Source: Prado023 sp049688395
Lineage (GTDB): Bacteria > Actinomycetota > Actinomycetes > S36-B12 > CAIYMF01
DNA length: 12,414 nucleotides
Direction: 5' to 3'
Assembly (NCBI GenBank): GCA_049688395.1
Contig: JBAVKQ010000299.1
Location: 1 to 12,414 of the forward strand
Shown: in pieces, positions 6,449 to 12,407 of the stretch
Layout: each line of letters opens with the position of its first letter
Numbering within the stretch: the first letter of the stretch is position 1
Program-made: the position numbers and the translations under genes
The notes under the pieces: model-generated
The model's input: the letters and a program-made list of their open reading frames with translations, nothing else
The model's database searches: none
Told to the model about the DNA's origin: nothing

Positions 6449-6451
6449 GTA
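6446..6451 (-). promoter_or_regulatory. candidate -10 element (TACAGT) of the SIS gene
   Basis: TACAGT fits TANNNT; transcription would begin near 6439, leaving about 25 bases of leader with GAGG before the ATG at 6414. No good -35 hexamer is seen. Confidence 0.35.
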
Positions 6452-6493
6452 GCGGTCAGCGTGGTCATCGGGGGGCTGCCACATGTCCGCCGG

Positions 6494-6524
6494 GGTCCCG
6501 CCGGGGTCCCGGTCGCGGTCCCGG
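6494..6524. repeat. GGTCCCG repeated three times at 11-12 bp spacing
   Basis: GGTCCCG occurs at 6494, 6505 and 6517; the first two lie in an exact tandem of CGCCGGGGTCC (6488-6498, 6499-6509). It fills the gap between the stop of the 123-residue protein and the SIS gene. It may be slippage or a binding array. Confidence 0.6.
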
Positions 6525-6527
6525 CGC

Positions 6528-6899
6528 TCAGAGGCCTCGGTCGCGCAGCACCCCGTCAATGACCCTGTCGAGGTCCCGGGGCGCTGCGCCCAGCTCGGCG
6601 ATCACGGCCGCACGCACCGCGTGCCGCAGCGCGCCGGATTCCTGGGCAGGTGTCTGGCCGGCTCGCGCCGACGTGGATCGGGGCCCCCTCGCGCGCGCCG
6701 GCCCCCCGGTGCCCGGGACGGGGCCTGGGGACCGTTCGATCCGCACGCCCAGGTCGCGGGCCCGCTGGGCGGCCTCGTCAGTCACCACGTCACGGGCACC
6801 GACCGACAGGATCTGACCCCGTGCGGCGGCATCGTCGACCTGGCTGCGTGTGACGAACTGGCGGCGCGGCGGGCCGGCTTCGCGCTCAGGAGCGCCCAT
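6528..6899 (-). CDS. stand-alone EutQ N-terminal-like microcompartment protein
   Basis: 123 residues in three parts. Residues 14-56 (FVTRSQVDDAAARGQ to GVRIER) form a small domain like the first 45 residues of E. coli EutQ, with the same pattern of T-x5-A-x2-G, a strand, then DEAAQRARDLGV. Residues 57-86 are a Gly/Pro/Ala linker. Residues 88-122 are two amphipathic helices, ALRHAVRAAVIAELG and DLDRVIDGVLRDRG, corresponding to the middle segment of E. coli EutQ. The cupin domain is absent. It is the last gene of the eut operon, overlapping the shell gene before it by 14 bases, with TGGAGG 6 bases before the ATG. I infer a scaffold, shell-binding or cargo-adaptor role; no catalytic residues are seen. 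Real gene: high confidence from coupling and composition. Function: low. Confidence 0.75.
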   Translation of the reverse strand: MGAPEREAGPPRRQFVTRSQVDDAAARGQILSVGARDVVTDEAAQRARDLGVRIERSPGPVPGTGGPARARGPRSTSARAGQTPAQESGALRHAVRAAVIAELGAAPRDLDRVIDGVLRDRGL

Positions 6900-7509
6900 C
6901 GATGGCCTCCAGGGATGCGACTGCGGCGTCTCGGGCCGCGAGGATGTCTGCCTCTGTGCCGGCCATCCACAGGCGGCCGTAGACCCCGACCGAGGCGACG
7001 TGCATGAGGTTGACGTCCGCAGCCTTCTCCGCCTCGTTGGCCGCGAGGTTGATGTAGGCCGCCGGCGTGCACTCCAGGACCAGCATGGTCTGGCCCGCCA
7101 CCAGCATCATCCCGCGGGTGAACCGGTTGAGCAGTTGGGACTGGTAGGGACTCACGTTCGTGATGACCTGCATCGAGGCCACCTGCGGACGCAGCCGCGC
7201 AGCTACATCCAGGTCCAACTCGGTCAACACCGCCTCCCCGGCCTGGAGGACCTCGGCCTGGGACTCCGAGTGCAGCTCGAACATCCCGAACTGCCGCTCC
7301 ACGATCTGGGCGCCCGGCTTGGCCTGGGTCGATTTCACGGCCACGTCGACCACGCGGAACACGTGGTTGCCCGGGGCCATCTCGACGTAGAGCGCGGCCA
7401 TGCCCTCGACCGGGAGGTCGCCCTGCGTCACGGTGCCCACGAAGGACGCGAACTGCGGCTGCATCCGGTCGATGTAGCAGTAGGCGCGCAGCTCGAAGTC
7501 GTCAGCCAC
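6886..7509 (-). CDS. tandem-BMC trimeric shell protein of the CsoS1D (double-trimer) type
   Basis: 207 residues, two BMC domains (about 5-98 and 108-203) in the permuted order of CsoS1D. Signature stretches agree with carboxysomal CsoS1D: DRMQPQFASFVGTVTQG (14-30), QIVERQFG (68-75), AEVLQAGEAVL (85-95) and NEAEKAADV (158-166). Glu71 and Arg72 fall on the Glu-Arg pair that opens and closes the large central pore in CsoS1D. Such proteins stack two trimers face to face, forming a gated chamber through the shell for larger molecules such as cofactors. It is therefore a second trimeric shell protein besides EutL in this operon. GTG start with GAGGAG 7 bases upstream; 15 bases after eutJ; overlaps the next gene. 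Confidence 0.92.
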   Translation of the reverse strand: MADDFELRAYCYIDRMQPQFASFVGTVTQGDLPVEGMAALYVEMAPGNHVFRVVDVAVKSTQAKPGAQIVERQFGMFELHSESQAEVLQAGEAVLTELDLDVAARLRPQVASMQVITNVSPYQSQLLNRFTRGMMLVAGQTMLVLECTPAAYINLAANEAEKAADVNLMHVASVGVYGRLWMAGTEADILAARDAAVASLEAIDGRS

Positions 7510-7524
7510 TGGTGGTCTCCTCTG

Positions 7525-8421
7525 TCATCGGGCCCTCGAGCCCTGGTGGGTCGAGATTCGGTCAGGTCCAGGCCCGCCGATGCTCAGGTGGGTCGGCTCC
7601 TGGGCCTGGGCACACCGCGCGATCCCCAACGGGGTCACGAACAGCGGGGCGACCGGCACCTGGACCTCGAGGCCCGAGGCCTGCGCCACCACCTCGGCGA
7701 AACCCGGGAACGCCGAGGTCCCCCCGACCAGGTGCACCACAGGCGTGGGCCAGCCCTGGGTGCTGCGCGAGACGATGGTGGCGACCTTCTCCATCACAGG
7801 ACGCACCAGCGGGAACAGTCGTGCCTGCTGCGCGGGGTCCTTCTTCATCGACTCGGCCTGGTCGAAGGAGATGCCCAGGGCGCCGGCGATGACCAATGTC
7901 AGGTGCGTCCCGCCGGTGGGCTGGTCATCGGTGTGGACGACTTCCCCACCGGACAGGACGGCGACGCCGGTGGTTCCGCCGCCGACGTCCACAACCACTC
8001 CGTCGCGCAGGCCGAGCACAGCGTTCGCGGCGGTGGGTTCGTCCACGAGCCCGTCACAGGCCATCCCGGCTGCCTCGATGACATGCCCGACGGCGCGGAC
8101 CTCGGACAGCGGTACGCCCGGTGGATACGCCCCGAAGGCACCGGTGATCGCGACTCCGAGGCGTGCCTGCACGTCTCGGGCCAACCGCCGCACGACGTCG
8201 ACCGCGCCGATGTAGTCGGTCACGACTCCGTCGCGGACCACGTCGGTCATCTCGTAGGCCACCGCCAGGGGGCGGTCGTCGGCGTCCAGGGCCACGAGGA
8301 CGGTGTAGGCCGTGCCCAGGTCCACCCCGGCCTTGACCAGCCGGGGCCGCTCGCGCAACGGGGGGGCCACCACGGCCGCGTCCAGAGCAGCCATGGTCGC
8401 GGCGAGCTCGGCGGAGCTCAT
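7525..8421 (-). CDS. eutJ: ethanolamine utilization protein EutJ (Hsp70/actin-fold ATPase)
   Basis: 298 residues. The ASKHA nucleotide-binding fold is complete: phosphate-1 loop GVDLGTAYT (32-40), DEPTAANA (127-134) in the connect region, phosphate-2 loop VDVGGGTTG (144-152), and adenosine motif VGGTSAFPG (232-240). It aligns with E. coli EutJ over its length (DLGT, VVRDG, FGAYPPG, TPLGIA) and has some 20 extra polar residues at the C-terminus. There is no peptide-binding domain of DnaK. EutJ is thought to act as a chaperone or reactivation-type ATPase for microcompartment enzymes; the true role is not established. The ATG overlaps the stop of the eutQ-like gene by four bases (ATGA), so translation is coupled. 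Confidence 0.92.
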   Translation of the reverse strand: MSSAELAATMAALDAAVVAPPLRERPRLVKAGVDLGTAYTVLVALDADDRPLAVAYEMTDVVRDGVVTDYIGAVDVVRRLARDVQARLGVAITGAFGAYPPGVPLSEVRAVGHVIEAAGMACDGLVDEPTAANAVLGLRDGVVVDVGGGTTGVAVLSGGEVVHTDDQPTGGTHLTLVIAGALGISFDQAESMKKDPAQQARLFPLVRPVMEKVATIVSRSTQGWPTPVVHLVGGTSAFPGFAEVVAQASGLEVQVPVAPLFVTPLGIARCAQAQEPTHLSIGGPGPDRISTHQGSRAR

Positions 8422-8981
8422 GCGCGATCAGCCCAGTCCGCGGGATGGGTGACGTAGAGGAAGCGCGCCCAGCTGGGGGTCCCGAACGTGATCGAGGATC
8501 CCTTCGGGATGGCGATCACGTCGCCCGGTCGACCGACGGTGACCCGACCCGAGAGCGTGATGTGCAGCTCGCCTTCGAGCACATACTCGACCTCGTCGTA
8601 GTCCAGGGTCCAGGGGAAGCTGCCTGCGCGCAGGCTCATGACCCCGGCGGCCATCGGCAGCCCGTCGGCAGAGGTCACGACGTCGCGCAGCCGCACATCC
8701 ATCTCGGGCCGGTGCAGTTCCACCGGGAAGGGGTCCAGGGCGATCGTGTCGACACTGCTGACGTGGAGCACCGACGGCCCGCGCCGGACTCCCGAGCCAT
8801 CCCCTTGCCCCGCCGCACCCGCCGCGATCGGGTCCTCGCGGGTCACGACGGGCAGCCGCCGCTCCGAGGCCACGTCCCGGGCCGAGGGCGTCAACCGATC
8901 ACCGGGCGCGATGACGTACTCCGTCGCGCCGGACGCGGCGTGGCGGAGTACGTCATCAGCGGTGTGGAACCGGCGAGTCAC
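8418..8981 (-). CDS. eutQ: EutQ-like protein: short N-terminal domain plus cupin
   Basis: 187 residues against 233 in E. coli EutQ. Residues 1-48 are the EutQ N-terminal domain (FHTADDVLRHAASGA, then RLTPSARDVASERRLPV). Residues 49-72 are a Gly-rich linker. Residues 75-187 are the EutQ cupin, with FPWTLDYDEVEYVLEGELHI (122-141), RPGDVIAIPKGSSITFGTP (151-169) and ARFLYVTHPADW. E. coli EutQ is reported to have acetate kinase activity and to help shell assembly. The amphipathic helix that separates the two domains in E. coli is missing here and appears instead in the 123-residue protein at the operon end. The GTG at 8981 is preferred to the GTG at 8990 because GAGG lies 8 bases upstream. Confidence 0.9.
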   Translation of the reverse strand: MTRRFHTADDVLRHAASGATEYVIAPGDRLTPSARDVASERRLPVVTREDPIAAGAAGQGDGSGVRRGPSVLHVSSVDTIALDPFPVELHRPEMDVRLRDVVTSADGLPMAAGVMSLRAGSFPWTLDYDEVEYVLEGELHITLSGRVTVGRPGDVIAIPKGSSITFGTPSWARFLYVTHPADWADRA

Positions 8982-8989
8982 GTCGTGCA

Positions 8990-8993
8990 CCTC
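8990..8993 (-). promoter_or_regulatory. ribosome binding site that decides the eutQ start
   Basis: GAGG on the - strand, 8 bases before the GTG at 8981. It overlaps the alternative GTG at 8990, which has no site of its own. Confidence 0.6.
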
Positions 8994-9008
8994 AACTGAT
9001 CGGATCGG

Positions 9009-9320
9009 TCACTTGCCGACCGCGGCCGCCTGCGGATTCTGGGCCGGGAGGATGAACTCGACATCGCCGTGCGGCCGCGGGATCACGTGCACGCTGACGA
9101 GGTCCCCGACCCGCTGGGCCGCGGCAGCTCCCGCGTCCGTCGCTGCCTTGACCGCACCCACGTCACCGCGCACCATCACGGTCACGTAGCCGCCGCCGAT
9201 CTGCTCCTTGCCGATCAGCGTCACGTTCGCTGCCTTCACCATTGCGTCGGCGGCTTCGATCGCGCCGACAAGTCCGCGCGTCTCGACCATGCCGAGGGCG
9301 ATCATCTGGGGATTTGCCAC
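9009..9320 (-). CDS. eutM: hexameric microcompartment shell protein EutM (BMC-H)
   Basis: 103 residues, one BMC domain: MIALGMVETRGLVGAIEAAD (6-25), pore loop KEQIGGGYVTVMVRGDV (38-54), AATDAGAAAAQRVGDLVSV and HVIPRPHGDVE. The near-identity to E. coli EutM through the GGG pore loop and the HVIPRPHGD strand is striking. Hexamers tile into the flat facets of the shell, and the small pore lets ethanolamine and products pass. The start is the GTG at 9320, with AGGA 7 bases upstream. An ATG 14 codons earlier (9362) has no binding site and adds residues not found in the family. It is the only BMC-H gene in the window. Stop to next start: 27 bases. Confidence 0.95.
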   Translation of the reverse strand: MANPQMIALGMVETRGLVGAIEAADAMVKAANVTLIGKEQIGGGYVTVMVRGDVGAVKAATDAGAAAAQRVGDLVSVHVIPRPHGDVEFILPAQNPQAAAVGK

Positions 9321-9327
9321 TGGAGTG

Positions 9328-9331
9328 TCCT
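9328..9331 (-). promoter_or_regulatory. ribosome binding site that decides the eutM start
   Basis: AGGA on the - strand, 7 bases before the GTG at 9320. The protein then starts just before the conserved MIALGMVETRG strand. Confidence 0.55.
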
Positions 9332-9362
9332 GTCTGTCGTTGCCGTCAACTGGGTGCTGCAT

Positions 9363-9380
9363 CGGTTCGTGCCGGTTCGT
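9363..9380. repeat. 8-bp direct repeat with 10-bp period upstream of eutM
   Basis: CGGTTCGT at 9363-9370 and again at 9373-9380 (ACGAACCG on the - strand) lies in the 124-base gap between the aldehyde dehydrogenase and eutM. One helical turn apart, the copies face the same side of the DNA, as in an operator for a regulator. A small stem GTTG-ACGG-CAAC follows toward eutM. Confidence 0.5.
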
Positions 9381-9444
9381 TGCGGGTCATGCGGTGATTC
9401 GCGCGACCGGGCCCGCGGTGGCGGGCGGCTCGCGCCGGGCAGGC

Positions 9445-10956
9445 TCATCTGCGCTCTCCCAACTCGTCGAGGATTCGTTGGACGATCCGGTCGACACGCT
9501 CCTGGCCCGGTGCCCGCCCGGCTGCGACCGGCGCGCCACCGGCGCCGCGGGCGGGCGCCCCTGTGACGTCGGGCGCGTGCTGGTAGGCACCAGCCGGCGG
9601 CTCGCGCCGGGGATAGGCCACGCGCTTGATGTTCAGCAGATGGGTCACGGTGATGTTGTCGCTGACCACCGCGCCCCCGACGCCACCGGGCGCCAGTGTC
9701 ATGGAGGGCATGAGCCCCGTGGTCGCCCCGATGGCCCCGAGCGATCCCCAGGTGTTGACCAGGATCCGGAACGCGGGCTTCTCGAGGCCGAAGGCCAGGA
9801 CGACGTCCTCGTCGGTGGCGTGGACGACCACGGAGTGGCCGTCCCCGCCGTAGTGCAACAGCTCGATCGCCCGTTCGCAGCCGGCCCGCCAGCCGTCCTG
9901 GACGTACCACCCCAGCACCGTGGTGAGCTTCTCGGCGCTCAGCGGCTCGCTGCGACCCACCTCGTCGAGCTCGGCCACCAGGATGCGGGCACTGGCCGGC
10001 ACCTCGATCCCGGCCAGGGCCGCGAGCTGCTGGGGAGTCCGCCCGACGGCTCCGGCGTTCATCGCCCCGGTGGTGGAGAACAGGGCTGCGGCCAGTGCCA
10101 CCTTGTCCGCGGGGCTGACCCAATGAGCACCCAGGCGCTGCATCTGGGATCGCAGCTCGACCGCGATCGGGGCGTCGGCGATCACCGCCTGCTCCGTTGC
10201 GCAGATCGTCGAGCAGTCGAAGGCCTTGCTGTTGACGATGGCCTGCGCAGCCGCGGCCACATCGGCGCTGCGATCCACATACACCGGCACGTTGCCCGGG
10301 CCCACTCCCAGCGCGGGCTTGCCGGTGCTGTGGGCCGCTCGCACCATGGGCGTGCCGCCCGTGGCCAGGATCAGCGAGGTGGCGTAGTGGCGCATCAGCT
10401 CCTGGGACCCGGCGAGGCTGATCTGCTGCATGCAGGCGACCAACCCCGGCGGCATCCCCGCGCGCTCACCGGCCTCGGCCATGATCCGCACCGCCTCGTA
10501 GGTGCACTGTGCGGCCGAGGGGTGCGGGGCGATGATGCACCCGTTGCGGGCCTTCACCGAGATCAGGACCTTGAAGATCGCGGTGGAGTTCGGGTTGGTC
10601 GAGGGGCACAAGCCCACGACCACCCCGACCGGCCAGCCGATCTCGACCACGCCAGCGGCCTCGTCTCGATGCAGGACGCCCACGGTCGGGATGTCGCGGA
10701 TGGACTGCCACACCGACATCGAGGCGAACTCGATCTTGATCTGCTTGTGCGCCACGACGCCGTACCCGGTCTCCTCGTGGGCCAGCGCGGCCAGCCGGGG
10801 CGCCTGCCGGTGCACGGCGGTGGCCATCGCCTCGCAGATCCGGTCGACCTCGGCCTGGGAGACCGCGGCGAACTGCCGCTGAGCCGCGCGGCAGGCGACC
10901 GCCAGGGACCGCGCCTCCTGCATCGAGCGCAGGTCGGCATCGAGCTCCGCGGCCAT
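9445..10956 (-). CDS. eutE: acylating aldehyde dehydrogenase (EutE/PduP role, AdhE-like) with C-terminal targeting helix
   Basis: 503 residues. Converts acetaldehyde, CoA and NAD+ to acetyl-CoA and NADH inside the microcompartment. Catalytic cysteine Cys252 lies in DCSTICATEQAV (247-258). Other family marks are PSTNPNSTAIFK (118-129), APHPSA (143-148), ATGGTPMV (198-205), GKPALGVGPGNVPVYVD (212-228) and HLLNIKRVA (439-447). TSTAIFK-like and GVGPGN motifs and the HLLNIK end resemble the aldehyde dehydrogenase half of AdhE more than enteric EutE. After a Gly/Pro/Ala linker (about 452-484), residues 486-500 form an amphipathic helix with hydrophobic residues at 488, 491, 492, 495, 496 and 499, typical of encapsulation peptides. 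In E. coli EutE that peptide is N-terminal. ATG with GGGAGG upstream; starts 3 bases after the eutL stop. Confidence 0.94.
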   Translation of the reverse strand: MAAELDADLRSMQEARSLAVACRAAQRQFAAVSQAEVDRICEAMATAVHRQAPRLAALAHEETGYGVVAHKQIKIEFASMSVWQSIRDIPTVGVLHRDEAAGVVEIGWPVGVVVGLCPSTNPNSTAIFKVLISVKARNGCIIAPHPSAAQCTYEAVRIMAEAGERAGMPPGLVACMQQISLAGSQELMRHYATSLILATGGTPMVRAAHSTGKPALGVGPGNVPVYVDRSADVAAAAQAIVNSKAFDCSTICATEQAVIADAPIAVELRSQMQRLGAHWVSPADKVALAAALFSTTGAMNAGAVGRTPQQLAALAGIEVPASARILVAELDEVGRSEPLSAEKLTTVLGWYVQDGWRAGCERAIELLHYGGDGHSVVVHATDEDVVLAFGLEKPAFRILVNTWGSLGAIGATTGLMPSMTLAPGGVGGAVVSDNITVTHLLNIKRVAYPRREPPAGAYQHAPDVTGAPARGAGGAPVAAGRAPGQERVDRIVQRILDELGERR

Positions 10957-10959
10957 GGG

Positions 10960-11616
10960 TCACACCTCCCGCGGTTGGGCGGCGATCTCCAGCACGGCGT
11001 CCCGGAAGGCGTTGCAGGCCGCCAGGACCGCGCTCTGCGACCCGACCAGGTAGCCCCCGGAGAAGTTGGTCTCCGAGGGGGGCGGGAACCAGACGCGCAG
11101 CTCGACGTCGGCCGCCTTGAGGGCTGCGTCCAGCGCGTAGGTCGCCTCCAGCGGTGGGGCGATCAGGTAGGCCAGCGCAGTCCCTGGCTCGACGTCGGCG
11201 GCCTTGCTCAGATAGGTGCCCGTACGTGCGATGGGATGGGCGAAGAAGGCCAGGTCGCCCGCCTCGTTCGCGCTCTGGAACCAGGCGCGGTCCCGGGCGT
11301 AGTCCACGCAGGCCTGCAGACCGGCGCGCGCCTGCGCCGGATCGGGGGCGGCCAGCATGCCGATGATCTCCCCGGACAGCGGTCCGGAGGCGTGTGCCGA
11401 ACCGGCATAGAAGCTCTGCGCGTAGACGACCTCGACCTCGGCCATCTTGGTCGCCTCGTCCAGCGAGGTGTACAGGGCGTCGTCGATGTCACAGGTGACC
11501 AGCGCCAGGCTGCGCTGGTCGGCGCGCAGGCCGAGCTTCTCGGCGAACGCGCGCTCGACGTTGGGGATGACCTTGGTGGCCAGGATCGTCGGCTTGATCG
11601 GATCGAGGATGCCCAT
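10960..11616 (-). CDS. eutL: trimeric microcompartment shell protein EutL (tandem BMC)
   Basis: 218 residues, about the length of E. coli EutL (219). Two BMC domains, about 1-105 and 108-215. Matches include the start LDPIKPTILATKVI, DEATKMAEVEVVYAQSFYAG, SGEIIGML, the repeated APPLEATYALDAALKAADVEL in domain 2, and PPPSETNFSGG near residue 182. EutL forms a pseudo-hexameric trimer with a closed or open central pore, and is known to bind ethanolamine. The stop of eutC and the start form TGATG; the ATG at 11616 is preferred because GGGAG lies 6 bases before it. The ATG at 11619 (one codon longer) cannot be excluded. Confidence 0.96.
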   Translation of the reverse strand: MGILDPIKPTILATKVIPNVERAFAEKLGLRADQRSLALVTCDIDDALYTSLDEATKMAEVEVVYAQSFYAGSAHASGPLSGEIIGMLAAPDPAQARAGLQACVDYARDRAWFQSANEAGDLAFFAHPIARTGTYLSKAADVEPGTALAYLIAPPLEATYALDAALKAADVELRVWFPPPSETNFSGGYLVGSQSAVLAACNAFRDAVLEIAAQPREV

Positions 11617-12407
11617 CATCGACTCCCGCTGGCTTCACGGCGCAGCTCGATGCCGCTGGCCTGGTGGGCGAGCACGTTCTTGACGTGCTCGACGACGAAG
11701 GCGCCCGCCTCCAGGGGGTTGGTGCCGCCGTTCTCGGTGATCATGCAGATGACGTCGCGCTGGGCATCGGTCTTGCCGGCGGTCGGCCGCCAGCCGGAAT
11801 AGGCGCTCAGGGCGTCGGCCACCCCCAGACCTGGGCGCTCGCCGATCAGCAGCACCACCACGTCGGCCGCCACGATGTCGTTGATGTCGTTCATCACGCC
11901 CACGCGGGCGTAGCGCACGAAGAACGGCGTGCCCACCGACAGCCCAGCCGCCGTGAGTCCCGACTCGATCACCGGATAGATCTGGGGCAGGTTGCTGGTC
12001 ACCGCCGCTGCCGAGAGTCCGTCACCCACCACGATCTGGACCTGGGGCTTCTTGGTGCAGCGCTGCGCGATGGTGGCCTTGGCCTCCTCGTCGAGCAGCC
12101 GACCGAGGTCCGGGCGCAGCAGGTACTCGTCCTGGTCGGTGACCCTGGTCTGCACGGTGAACAGGCCGAACTTCTCCAGCAGCTCGGTGGGGACGTCGCC
12201 GAAGATGGCGTCCTGGGTGACGGCATGGTCCGCGGAGAACAGCAGCGTGGCCCAGGTCGGCGGCCGGGGACCGGCCCGCCCGACCGCCAGCCGGGCGGCG
12301 GTGGACGCCGCGAGGTTGGCCAGGCCGGTGGCGTTGACCGGATCGGGCACCCCGATCCGGCGGCGTCGCTCGAGGGTTGTGGGATCGCTGACCTCGATGT
12401 CTGGCAC
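11616..12407 (-). CDS. eutC: ethanolamine ammonia-lyase small subunit EutC
   Basis: 263 residues from the GTG at 12407. With EutB it forms the adenosylcobalamin-dependent lyase that splits ethanolamine into acetaldehyde and ammonia. Family marks: GRAGPRP (43-49), LLFSADHA (55-62), YLLRPDLGR (95-103), VVGDGLSAAAV (127-137), GTPFFVRYARVGVMNDI (159-175), LLIGERPGLGVADALSAY (186-203) and NGGTNPLEAGA (226-236). These build the cobalamin-binding fold at the subunit interface. The frame stays open to the right edge (7 more bases), so the start could lie outside; E. coli EutC has about 30 more N-terminal residues. First gene of the operon visible here; eutB would be expected just upstream. Confidence 0.95.
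   Translation of the reverse strand: MPDIEVSDPTTLERRRRIGVPDPVNATGLANLAASTAARLAVGRAGPRPPTWATLLFSADHAVTQDAIFGDVPTELLEKFGLFTVQTRVTDQDEYLLRPDLGRLLDEEAKATIAQRCTKKPQVQIVVGDGLSAAAVTSNLPQIYPVIESGLTAAGLSVGTPFFVRYARVGVMNDINDIVAADVVVLLIGERPGLGVADALSAYSGWRPTAGKTDAQRDVICMITENGGTNPLEAGAFVVEHVKNVLAHQASGIELRREASGSR

Noticed and set aside
3679..6816. Open frame of 1045 codons on the + strand
   Set aside because: It runs antisense to the kinase, the SIS gene and the 123-residue protein. Its product is rich in Gln, His, Arg and Gly with no domain, as expected for a shadow frame in GC-rich DNA.
6850..8457. Open frame of 535 codons on the + strand
   Set aside because: Mirror of the CsoS1D-like gene and eutJ; no recognisable domain.
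9318..9362. Longer EutM start at the ATG 9362
   Set aside because: No ribosome binding site, and the added residues are not found in BMC-H proteins; the GTG at 9320 has AGGA at 7 bases.
9208..11802. Open frame of 864 codons on the + strand
   Set aside because: Antisense to eutM, the aldehyde dehydrogenase and eutL, which have clear family motifs; low-complexity His/Gly/Arg-rich product.
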